Below are positions 26,593 through 38,400 of a DNA stretch of 64,000 nucleotides, piece by piece. Every line of letters starts with the position of its first letter. Positions within the stretch are counted from its first letter, which is position 1. The notes under the pieces were generated by a model. The model ran no database searches. It was not told where the DNA came from and was given only the letters and a program-made list of their open reading frames with translations. The stretch spans positions 682,001-746,000 of the forward strand of contig CM063261.1 in NCBI GenBank assembly GCA_032158295.1, given 5' to 3'. This DNA comes from Pycnopodia helianthoides (Eukaryota; Echinodermata; Asteroidea; Forcipulatida; Asteriidae). A program made the translations under genes and the position numbers.

Positions 26593-29500
26593 TCAGATTT
26601 CCATAAACACTATTTGAACTAGAAGCGTTTTCTTAACACACACCTCAATCCCATCATAAGGTTGGTGGACAAAGCCTGAGAGGTCAGTCAGCTTCAGCAG
26701 TGACTCCTCCTCCTTCCCTGGTACTTTGTAGAAGGTGTATTGGCCGAACAGCCAGGTGAAGATAAGGAAGATCTCCTTCTTAGCGAAGTCTTCTCCAAGG
26801 CACACACGACGGCCGCAGCCAAAGGGGAGAAAGTTCTCAGGCAGTTTAGCAAGAAGTTGACCGTTTTCATTCAAAAACCGCTCTGTTGTAAAACAAAATA
26901 AAACAAATCTGAGCATTTTTCTTTTCATGTACCCCATAATGGGCAGAATAGGCTACAAAATTCCTACAGAGCCAAGATGATTTGAGGAATAAAACACCAA
27001 ACCCAAGGAAATAAATGTTCATGCACCAAGAGCTTTGAGCTTGGCGAATACTGGCAAGTTATTCGGCCCAATGAATAACATTCTAGAATGCTGTGGGCTC
27101 CTTTCCCTCACAAGATATACTGTAGAGAGTATTTTGATCTTCATGGCTCAAATCTTTCACTAGTTGTAAAGTTAAAGTCTCTAGACCAATCTAACTGACC
27201 TGGTTTAAACTGCTCAGGCTGGTCCCACTCGCCAGGGTTGAAGTGAAGACCTATGTGGTTGATCATCACTGTCGTTCCTTTCTGAATCTTGTAACCATCT
27301 GATAAAAAAAAAGGTAAGAATATTAGATGCACAAAACATACTTACACCGGTACACAAACACTCCATAAGTTTGTTTGTATAACACCAAAGACTAGTTGCT
27401 ACCTCAGCTTGTTTTTTTTCCTACATTGACAACTTCATACAGCAGAGGGCACTAGTTCATTACTAGTGGATCTAAGTGGGGCACTTCTTAACCCTCAGCT
27501 TAGAATCCGGCTATGTTTGATGTTGAAGTACCGTGCAAAATGCAGCCATCATCTAAAGTTAATATTCCATCTATTAGGAATGACGTTTCATCCATCATAC
27601 CATCTACTCAAGTCAATAATCTAGGCATTGTCTTTGATTAATGACTATCAATGGAATCCCATGTGACAACAGTATCTAGATCAGTCTGCATGTTTATTCG
27701 TGGACATTGGACACATACAGAAAATTCTGGACAAACATACCACTGAAATACTTGTTCACAATTTCATCAATTCCAACTTCTTCATCCCTGGATTGGCCAA
27801 TAGGAAAGCACAATGAGGTGAATTGGATACTCACTTAGGGTAGTATCAGTCAGCACAGAATGTGGAATACCCACTGGAACGACTGAACCAAAGCGAAAAA
27901 TCTCTAGTATGGCAGCCTCGGTGTATGGCAAGGTGCCTTTATCGTCAAGAGAGGGCAGTCTATCACGACCAATGACATCATCAATCTCCTGGGCAATCTT
28001 CTCCTGGATTTCAGGGTTTTCAGCGAGTACAGCGACTGCCCAATGAAGAGTTAAAGTGGTTGTCTCAGTTCCGGCTGTTTCGAGAAAAAGAAAAAAAAAA
28101 TATCAAATTAATTGATGATGCATGGAATTCTCATAATGTGTTCTGGCGAGGACAATGTAGTTATTCCTTGGTTTATACTAAGGGGCACCCCAACGAGGAA
28201 AATTACGATTTCTACTGGAAATTGTTAAGGTGCACCAAGGCAATGAACAGGGGCATTTGCCTCTGTGAAGTACCAGGGCCTAACTTCATGGCACTACTTA
28301 ACATATAAAACTGAAATCTGCGCTTATGGTGGCAAAAAACCTATGCTTAATGCAAGCATATTTCACAGCTTAGCAAGAACTTTATTCTTGTGTGTGCATA
28401 ATTCCTGTTACTGAGCCTCTTTTGCTGACACAGCAAGCTTTGCGAATTTCCTCTAAACCTGTAAGCGGAGAATGCCGACTGTAAGCACTGAATTTCAAAG
28501 TAGGTAGAGCCATGAAATTGGGCCAAGGTCTGAAGACTTTTAAGAAAATTGGAAAGTCAACAAAGATTTTATGCTATTTATTTTTTTCACATACTAAGTT
28601 TTTTTAGCTTCTGTTTGTTTTTACCTCCGAACAAATCAAAAACGGTCTGAACAAGGTGGGTATCCGTCAGGAGCTTGGCCTCCTCCTCACCAGCTGCTAT
28701 GGCCTCCTTCTGTGCCAGGATCAGGGTGTCAAAAAAGTCTTTGACATTCTCTAAAGATGGGAAACATGAAAACTGTTACAAATGTACCATTTTATTCTGG
28801 GTAACTTTTTCAAGCAAGTTGATTAACCACTTGAAACCATTCAACTACACTGCACTGCACAGGCTGTGTATGGTGGTACTGCTTCGAGCGCCATGGTTAT
28901 AACTACGACTCCCGAGGCGATCCTCGAAGCGTTCTAGTTTCCCAAAGCAAATGCTCCAGGGATCACCAACTGACCAATACAAATTGTACAAATACTCAAT
29001 GCGTTTCACCATACAAGAGTGTCCAAATGATTATCTTGAACTCTTGAACTTAATCTTAGGCACTTGGATAACAGGCCTCTTATTATTATTGTAACACAGG
29101 CTCACCTGAGTCCATGAAGTTTGTCAGTGTGCAATTGCTATGTTGCTCCAGTTAAATATTGATTTTCAGTGGTTTACTTAATTGTAATACTTTGTTTTGA
29201 GTATGGTAGTTAATCACATGCACAGTGAATGTCTGTGTGGAGCAGACAGGTTTTAGACACATGTACATTGAGCTGTAGGCATTGTCAGACATGGTTTATG
29301 TTACTCAAAGCAACAAGTTTTAGCAGAGTTTCGGCGATTAACTGCATTAGTTTTCCTGTCTACATGTGCATCAAATATTGACGTCTTTCTTCTTTTGTGC
29401 TGGTGTCATCATTAAGCTCAGCAGAGTCGTAAGTCTTTCCTTTATTCATCATTTGCTTGTCCTATCGTTTACAAATTAATGGCTGTATTTTCCAAGCTAT

Positions 29501-32500
29501 TTTGCTCTATGCAAGACTATGTATGTTAGTTAGTTCTTTGGCACATAATTGTTATTTCTCATGTGTGGTTGTTTACAGATTAAACCTAGTTACATCCCAT
29601 GATCCATACAACACAGTCTACCGGTGTTCTTTATAGGTGTGGGACAGTGTCTAATGAGTAGAGAATGAAAATGATGAGCACATTTCATGCAGAAAGCGTT
29701 ACAATTATATCACAATGGACCTTGACATCCAACCAAGACCCAACCACTTTCTGTTTAACGTCCCTTTACCTGGGTCAAAATTTTCACGATGCTTTTCAAA
29801 CTCGCTGTAAAACATCTTTAAAAGTGGTTGGAGTTTCTTCTCCATTTTTTTCTGAATCGGCAGTTTGATGTACTCCAAGATCGGAAAGAAATCTGACGGC
29901 AAACCACTGCCAAAAGCTTCAGTCAACTCAAGGTTATTGTTGATGAATTCCATTAGATCCGGATCGTTTCTTTTATATCTGTAGAAAATAACACAAGATA
30001 AATTTCCAATACATTATTATTGTTACTGATAATTTCTGGTAATGAAGCAAATATACTGAGGATGGGAAATTAGCAGTGTGGTTGGTTCCAACCTACAAAC
30101 TATTATACTAATAATTAAAACAAAATATTAGAAAGTTTCTTATTCTTGTGCCCTGGTGTTTTCTTAGTTTCCTATCATGTTTGGACCTTCTGAAGTATAG
30201 CCCCTCCTTGTGTGTGGACAAAAGACCTCAGAATACTTTACATCAAACTTACAGAGGGTCTACAAGGTCAAATTAAGTTTTGTGATGCACCCAGTTTTCA
30301 ACAGATAAGAGTCCTCATGGAAGTGGGGGAAAAAAGAAGTTTCTAACCTTACGCTTGGAAGTGGGGAAAACCTTGGAAGTGGGGAAAACATCGAACGCCA
30401 TCGAATGTTTTTTTTTTTTTTACACAAATTTGCACTTGAAAGGGTATCAAACAAAGTGGCATTTGAAGCCATTTTAAGAGGTTAGAGACTTGTAATTTTC
30501 TGCCCGTTTTCATGAAAATTCCAACTATTGGAAAATGAGTGAATCACAAAACTGAATTGATCTTGGAGTCCCTCTGTAAGTTTTCATTGTGCGTACTGCA
30601 ACCAATCTGCTCACTGTAGTGTGTATCCAAGGTGGTGAAAACTATTGACTCCTTGCATAGGGCAGATCACACCTCCGCCCAATGTGCGTCTACCATTTCC
30701 ACCATTTTTGGAGTCAACTTTGTGTACATTTTGACTCCCAAAAAGCTGTAAAGAATAGGCGCTTGTAAGTGTGCTTCGTGTTTTGCATTCGTGTTTTGCA
30801 AGGGCTCACTAACCGCTTTGCTACTTCATGTAGGGGGTCAAAGGTCAGAATTTGAATGAATACAAAGTTCTTGGTTCAGTTTTATAGACGCAGTGTTATG
30901 TTTCCTATGTTCATTAGCAATAGTGAATAGTTATTTATTTTACCCGACAAGGGATCAGTCTATTTTGGAAAAAGATATAAAGTTTGTTCGTCCTTACTGT
31001 TTTCCGAAGCACATTGTAGCAAGGATATTGTAAACCGATTGCCCAATGGTATACTTCGGCGCAAATGGCTTGTCCTTCTGTTCATCCAGAAATTCAGCGA
31101 CTTTTGGAGTCACTGAGAACACCAGCTTTTCCAAATCTTCCTTGCGGGTGAAACGTCTGCAATAGAGACATACAAAATGGACTGATAATTCAATGGATAC
31201 CTTCCTTTATATGTTTGCACCCTGGGCCTGTAGCCATCCAAGAATTGTTTGAAAGAGACATGGGGGAAATGGCTTACCTGACTGCAGTGTGGGCTAGCTT
31301 TCGTTGAAACCTCCACTGTACACCGTAATCAGCAAAAACAATATCCTTGTACCCCTCTGAAAACAATTTAGCTACAAAAAAAGCAAAATTTAAAAATATG
31401 GAAGCATAGTCTTTACATAGTCTTTAGTTCCTTATCTACATTTTGTTGTTTTGTCTCTAATTCAATTTCAAGTCTTTAAGGTGCAGTTTCCAGTGCTTAA
31501 GGTCAAGTTTCAAGTCTCTAAGGTCAAGTCCCAAGTCTTCCAATTCAAGTCTGAACTTAATCTCAAGCCAGACCTCAAGTCTTTTAGGTTAAATCTCATG
31601 TATTTATGTCAAGTTTCAAGATTTTCCAGTCAAGTCTCATTTCTTTCAGCTCAAGTCTCAAGTCTTTAAGGTCAAGTGTCAAGTCTTTCAGGTCAAGTCT
31701 TTAAGGTCAAGTCTCAAGTCTTTAAGGTCAAGTGTCAAGGTCAAGTCTCAAGTCTTTAAGGTGAAGTCTCAAGTCTTTAAGGTCAAGTTTGAAATCTTTG
31801 TGGGAAAGTTTCTGGTCAAAAAGGTAAAGACCAAGCCCAAAATAATACAACTAAAGTGAGGCGCAAGTGTGATTCAAGTCTAAGTCTCAGACTTAAGTTC
31901 AAATGCAACTCTGCTTCATGATCAAAAATTACAAAATGTCTTTAGTTTTCAAAATATTTAACTTGTACAGAGTGCAAACAGAGTTTGAGCTCAATTGGTC
32001 AAAATAGTGAAAAGAGAACTTATGTGTTTTCTGTTTTATCAAATTATTGCGCGCGATAATTACTATTGTTTTACTCGTTTCTCAGAAACGATAGCATTTT
32101 AGGCAGAAATATTTTAAGGAACCCTTTCTACCATTACTTTCTTTAAATCATGTAAGTTATGTGTGAATCTGTGAACATTTTGTTTTTCGATCTTACCAAT
32201 AGTGTACAGGGCCTTTAAGAGGAACTAACCGGAATGTATCTGAGGTCGTCCTGCAAACTCCACAGCCTGTTTGATCATTGCTTCTTTGACTACTTCAATG
32301 GTGTTCAATACCACAACATTCGTCGAGGCAAACGTCAGGGAAAAAATAGGACCATATTTCTTTGCCAGATCTCCAAAGACTTCAAAAACAGGTTTTGTTG
32401 TCATAAAGGCTGTACACGAGAAAGAAAGGGTGTTACAAAGATTTGCATTTTGACATCGAAATCTCGACACCATAAAGAAATTTCTTTGGCTTTACCCACC

Positions 32501-34431
32501 AGTGCACCACTGCATTTCTACATCATTGATTTTGGGGAAAAAATTCATTCTCATATTCCACTGTGAAAATGTCATTAAATTAGGTGGTCACATTTAGTTT
32601 TTTTAAAGACAGACAAAACGAAAATGTTAGCAAAGGTTTGTTTAAAGAGGGGATACTTTAAAAAGGGTTGGAGGGTATATGGTTGACCTTGTGGTACTCT
32701 ACTATACAAGTACAACTTTCTTAAAATAAAAATTAAAAAACACATGGAAAAATTTGTTGAAAAAGAAAAAAACACTAAAAAACGCTAACATCATTTGTCA
32801 TGGCCTCTGTTGCCTCTGGTCTTGGCCTTGGGTGCCCCTTCAAAAGTTTCCCATAGAGGTTAAAAATTTTCCAATGGAATTGCCCTTTGGAAAATGAAGA
32901 TGGCCTTGCCCTCTCACAGAGATGAAATTCCAGGCCTGTTGTAGCCCTAACTTCTTGGTAGGGCATGGGTCAGGAGTCCAACTTGGGCTATAGTATGTAC
33001 ATTTACTGTTTACTCTGATGTTACAGACATTGTTTACCCAGGTAGGTCGAACTCAAGTATCGTAGGGTCATATGTTATCAACCCTCATATGTTTTCGAAC
33101 CCCAACTTTGTTTCCCGTTTACCGCGAGACTGTGCAAGCTCCACCGGTGACAGAAGCTCTGCTGTTTACTCACGGTCTGTATTTTCGTCAGGCTTAATCG
33201 TGCTGAGAATAAAGTTTCCTGTCGTAGGTTATGCTCAAACATTTATAAAATGATTAATTTTTGGCATAAATCACTAGTGCATTATTATGCCAACAATCAA
33301 ATGAGTCTTAGAAACATCATCCAACCTCTAAATTTCAAAACAAAATTATCATCTGCTAGATTGAGTTTCATTCTCCTTTAGTCACTAGATAGATCATGTG
33401 ATGTGGTTGCTATTTGGGATTCTATGGTGTGCCAATATGGGGACAAAATTAAAATATTTTAAGTGAAAATGAAAAAAAATAATTTGTTTGATTAACTGCA
33501 GACTGTAATAAATTCTGATAAACGTAATAAATAATATGTCTACATTAGAGAGAAAATATAACAGGTTGGTTTCTTACTCCTGAAACCAAACATTGCTGGT
33601 CTGAAATGGGGGAAAACAGATTGTTTTGAAGTGTTTGTGCTTCAAGGGGGTTGGGGTGTTTTACTGCCATGCCTTGTGATATCTCCGGAATTCTAATCAA
33701 GTAGCCATATGTCTTGGGACAAAAATGTAATGAAATTTGTTTAATAGTAATTGAATAAGATTTTTGATTTATTTTGCAAGTCATACTAGCTTCTGAATAT
33801 TCAATAAAATACCAACCAATGAAAGGTTTGAAAACATAATTATGACGTCACTCCATGTCGTACATGCATTGGCACTGTAAATAGTGGATTATCTCTCGCA
33901 ACAGAAAAACAAAACTTTTAATTTTTCAACACACGATGAAGTGTAAGTGTCACTGTAAAAAGGTTGGATAGATGATTTAAAAAAAAAACATTTAGTTTTT
34001 GATTGTGAACAATTTTCCTGTTAAAGTGTTATCCTACTGAAAACCCATGACACTAGTTGCGATAATCGTAACCCTCCATCCTCCCGACGGTCAGGATATC
34101 GTAACCCTCCATCCTCCCGACGGTCGGATCTCCGACCGTCGGGAGGATGGAGGGTTACGATTATCGCAACTACCATGACACCAGGATAAAGAACGGTGTT
34201 TTTTCAACTCAAATCCAGGCACAACCCATTCGCAAAATGTGTTATTATTATTTACAGTCAGTGTCGGATTCTATACTTACTTGTGACATTTCCAAGTATT
34301 GGAAATGGGGTCGGGCCGGGGGGTGCACCAGCGGGCCTCTTGGTACTCCTATACAGTGCAATGGCAGCCAGCGTAATCAACCCAACCAAAACGGTGGTGA
34401 CGTCCAAGTATGTTTCCGTATTAAAAACCAT
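26593..34431 (-). CDS. Cytochrome P450 gene B (CYP2 clan, CYP17-like), altered C-terminus
   Basis: Haem-thiolate monooxygenase anchored in the ER; CYP17-like by motif pattern, substrate unknown. Exons, high to low: 34281-34431, 32230-32409, 31278-31371, 30998-31156, 29770-29978, 28625-28750, 27835-28074, 27200-27298, 26593-26882. All borders are GT/AG and the frame is open throughout, giving 515 residues. Motifs: anchor followed by PPGPTP, I-helix AGTET, K-helix ExxR (EIFR), PERF, and haem loop FGCGRRVCLG. It is near-identical to gene C. The difference that matters is one extra base in an A run (26628-26631): the expected ending KKRF becomes KKTLLVQIVFMEI, nine residues longer. The first ATG of the frame lies four codons upstream (34443), but the MVFNTE start matches gene C and family spacing. 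Gene B runs head to head with C. Confidence 0.93.
28276..28524. mobile_element. GGGCC-ended MITE in P450 B intron 6
   Basis: Ends GGGCCTAACTTCATGGC and GCCATGAAATTGGGCC are inverted relatives. The same element sits in the matching intron of gene C (about 39347-39596), so it predates the inverted duplication. The same family occurs at 48821-49012. Confidence 0.65.
31448..31800. repeat. Minisatellite in P450 B intron 2
   Basis: A unit of about 21 bases based on CAAGTCTCAAGTCTTTAAGG repeats with variants. The mirror array in gene C intron 2 is about 37075-37400. Copy number and order differ between the arms while the flanks are closely alike. Confidence 0.85.
34055..34171. mobile_element. Perfect 38-bp inverted repeat (hairpin insertion) in P450 B intron 1
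   Basis: Arms 34055-34092 and 34134-34171 are exact reverse complements. Part of the left arm (CCTCCATCCTCCCGACGGTC) also recurs directly in the loop. The direct repeat CCATGACAC flanks the structure on both sides (34045-34053 and 34173-34181), as expected of a target duplication of 9 bases. It is absent from the matching intron of gene C. Confidence 0.7.
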
Positions 34432-35431
34432 CTTGAAAACCACTACTAGTACTAGTACTAGATTCCAGAAGTAGTGCTCTAGGATGTCGACAAAGTTTCA
34501 ATCCAAAAGTCGTAAGGTTCTCCAGGCCAGGAAGCACCACTGCTGACGCTGTGACAGTGACAAGTCTTTGAAGTGTTGCACCTCGGACTCTGGTCTTACG
34601 TGTAGACTGACGACCACCTAATGGTGGTGAGAGCTGTATTATGCAGATCTCTTTGTGCAACAGCACATGTACGTGGCCGGCCTTTGTAATAATCTTTTGT
34701 GGTGACAGCTAGCAGAGGATAAAGTAAACTTACGTGTGTTTGTACATCTATTTACATCATGCATTCCTTCCCAAGGTCCGGGCAGAGCTCTAGTCATGCG
34801 CTCCAGGTCAGCCTGTGCAGAGCTAGTCTTGCGCCCTAGCCCTATATAGGACTCTTCCTCTGTGCAGTACACAGATACAGATAGGACTCTAATTCCTCTG
34901 TGCTGTACACAGATACAGAGATGACACTGTAGTGCAATGCGAAAGTGAAAGGCCACCAGGGCTAGCTGCACAGTAGCTGTGTTCAGTCGCTTAAATTGAT
35001 CCACACGTATTGTTGTTGATGTGGCCGAACATTGTCACCTGAATATTGATGACAGGATTTTCAAACTGAAGTGGTATACAGGTAACACTGATATAGAGAG
35101 CAGAGAGATAGTGCTGCCGGACTGGCGCTCATAATTTGTATTATGTAATGTTTACTCACGCGCAAAGAATGCTACATACTTATTAAACAGCTCTCACCAC
35201 CATGAGGTGATTAGTCATCGTCAGTCAGCTCTCACCACCATGAGGTGATTAGTCATCGTCAGTCTACAATATAAGACCAGAGTTAGAAGTGCAACACTTC
35301 AAATACTTGTCACTGTCAGCAGTGGCGCTTCCCCTGGCCTGGAGAACCTTACGACTTTTGGATTGGAACTTTGTCGACATCCTAGAGTACTACTTCTGGA
35401 ATCTAGTAGTAGTCTAGTAGTGGTTTTCAAG
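34432..35431. promoter_or_regulatory. Shared divergent promoter region of P450 genes B and C
   Basis: One kilobase separates the two start codons. The outer parts are inverted copies; only about 34641-35185 is single. On the C side ATATAAG at 35269-35275 is a TATA-like box about 160 bases before the start codon. The equivalent B sequence reads ACGTAAG (near 34597), so the TATA core is lost there. Two local duplications are visible: GTACACAGATACAGA with flanks at 34848-34922, and a 38-base unit at 35187-35262 beginning AGCTCTCACCACCATGAGG. Confidence 0.55.
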
Positions 35432-38400
35432 ATGGTTTTTAATACGGAAACATACTTGGACGTCACCACCGTTTTGGTTGGGTTGATTACGCTGGCTGCC
35501 ATTGCACTGTATAGGAGTACCAAGAGGCCCGCTGGTGCACCCCCCGGCCCGACCTCAATTCCAATACTTGGAAATGTCACAAGTAAGTATAGAATCTGAG
35601 ACTGATTGTAAATATGAATAACACATTTTGCGAATGGGTTGTGGATTTGAGTTGAAATAACACCGTACTTGAGTTCGACTACCTCTATGGCTATGGGTAA
35701 ACAATGTCTGTCACATCAGATCACTATTTAGTATTTACAATAAATTAGTAAACAGTAAAATGTATTAATATAGCCCAAGTTGGACTCCTGCTCAATGCCC
35801 TACCACCAAGAAGTCAGGGCTACAACAGGCCTGGAATTTCATCTCTGAGAAGGCAAGGCCATCTTCATTTTCCAAAGGGAAATTCCATTGGAAAAATCTT
35901 AACCTGTAATAGAAACTTTTGAAGGAGCACCAAGGCCAAGACCAGAGGCAACAGAGGCCATCCTTTGTGGCCCCCGTGTAATTCCAGGCCTGCTACAAAA
36001 TAACTTTAAAGACACTATCACTGATCAGGGGTATCAGTATCACTCACTCAGAACTAGTCTACGCGTAGAGCACGTCAGGCTGTGTGTTACTTATATTTTA
36101 ATTTCTTTCCTCCGTGTTTTAAATTCTTTGCGCCCACCACATCGGTCAGAGATATTTTCCCAGTTTTATCTAGGCCTAGCCTAGGGTCATGCTATAAAAC
36201 CGTTTTTAATATGGGGGAGGTGTGGTCTGCAGTTACCTTGGCAACTGTTTGGTAGACCTTGGGACAAACGATGTTAGTATTATTTTTTATGGTGTTTTTT
36301 TTCTTTTTCATCAAACTTTCCACTTGTTTGAGGATTTGTCCTCAAGAAAGTGGTGCTTGTATAGTAGAGTGGTAGTACTACTACTAGTATAGGTCGACCC
36401 TATATACCCCCTTTTAAGTATCACACAAGCCTATTGCTAGCTATTTCCCTTCCTTTTTGTTTTGTCTGTCTTTCAAAAAAACAAAATGTGACCACCTAAT
36501 TTAATGACATTTTCACAGGTGGAAGATAAGATGATGAGAATGAATTGTTTTCCCCAAAACCGATTATGTAAAAATGAGGCAGAAATGCAGTGGTGCACTG
36601 GTGGGTAAAGCCAAAAAAAATTCTTTATGGTGTCGAGATTTTGATGTCAAAATGTAAAACTTGGTAACACTCTTTTTTCTCTGTGTACAGCCTTTATGAC
36701 AAAAAAGCCTGTTTTTGAAGTCTTTGGAGATCTGGCAAAGAAATATGGTCCCATTTTTTCCGTGACGTTTGCCTCAACGAACGTTGTGGTATTGAACACC
36801 ATTGAAGTAGTCAAAGAAGCAATGATCAAACAGGCTGTGGAGTTTGCAGGACGACCTCAGATACATTCCGGTTAGTTTCTCTTAAATACTCAAATACTGC
36901 TGTAAAAGAAGTGCACTCTGTACAAGTTAAATATTTTGAAAACTAAAGACATTTTGTAATTTTTGATCATGAAGCAGAGTTGCATTTGAACTTAAGTCTG
37001 AGACTTAGACTTGAATCACACTTGCGCCTCACTTTAGTTGTATTATTTTGGGCTTGGTCTTTACCTTTTTGACCAGAAACTTTCCCGCAAAGATTTCAAA
37101 CTTGACATGAAAGAAATGAGACTTGACTTTAAAGACTTGAGACTTGACTTAAAGACTTGCCCTTTGAAAGACTTGACACTTGACCTAAAGACTTGAGACT
37201 TGAGCTGAAAGAAATGAGACTTGACTGGAAAATCTTGAAACTTGACATAAATACATGAGATTTAACCTAAAAGACTTGAGGTCTGGCTTGAGATTAAGTT
37301 CAGACTTGAATTGGAAGACTTGGGACTTGACCTTAGAGACTTGAAACTTGACCTTAAGCACTGGAAACTGCACCTTAAAGACTTGAAATTGAATTAGAGA
37401 CAAAACAACAAAATGTACATAAGGAACTAAAGACTATGTAAAGACTATGCTTCCATATTTTTAAATTTTGCTTTTTTTGTAGTTCGAATGTTTTCAGAGG
37501 GGTACAAGGATATTGTTCTTGCTGATTACGGTGTACAGTGGAGGTATCAACGAAAGCTAGCCCACACTGCAGTCAGGTAAGCCATTTCCCCCATGTCTCT
37601 TTCAAACAATTCTTGGATGGCTACAGGCCCAGGGTGCAAACTTATAAAGGAAGGTATCCATTGAATTATCAGTCCATTTTGTATGTCTCTATTGCAGACG
37701 TTTCACCCGCAAGGAAGATTTGGAGAAGCTGGTGTTCTCAGTGACTCCAAAAGTCGCCGAAGCTCTGGATGAACAGAAGGACAAGCCATTTGCGCCGAAG
37801 TATACCATTGGGCAAGCGGTTTACAATATCCTTGCTACAATGTGCTTCGGAAAACAGTAAGGACGAACAAATTTTATATCTTTTCCAAAATAGACTGATC
37901 CCTTGTCGGGTAAAATAAATGAATATTTACTATTGCTATTGAACACAGGAAACATAACACTGCGTCTATAAAACTGAACCAAGAACTTTGTATTCATTCA
38001 AATTCTGACCTTAAGAATGTGTACATACCTATTTGTATTTGCTGTCGTGTTTGAAATTTCGGTCTGAAAGAGTATCAAAAAATTGACATTTTACACTATT
38101 TTAGCGTAAGGTTAGAAACTTCTTTTTTCCCCCACTCCCATGAGGACTCTTATCTGTTGAAAACTGGGTGCATCACAAAACTTAATTTGACCTTGTAGAC
38201 CTTCTGTAAGTTTGATGTATAGTATTCTGAGGTCTTTTGTCCACACACAAGGAGAGGGCTATACTTCAGAAGGTCCAAACATGATAGGAAACTAAGAAAA
38301 CACCAGGGCACAAGAATAAGAAACATTTATAATATTTTGTTTTAATTATTGTATAATAGTTTGTAATTTGTAACCAACCCACACTGTGATTCTGCAAATT

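Larger units (their letters stand above)
24657..34640. repeat. Left arm of large inverted duplication
   Basis: About 10 kb, reverse-complementary to 35186-42060. It contains all of P450 gene B with its introns and both flanks. Exon lengths match the other arm exactly except for the last. Introns differ by insertions: about 1.13 kb at roughly 25303-26432 is present only here, and intron 1 is about 760 bases longer than in the right arm. The outer boundary is near the phrase ACGAAACCGAGACT (24696 here; inverted near 42000). Confidence 0.93.

Noticed and set aside
35363..35431. Upstream in-frame start for P450 C
   Set aside because: It would place a non-conserved extension ahead of the membrane anchor; MVFNTE gives the spacing seen in genes A and B.
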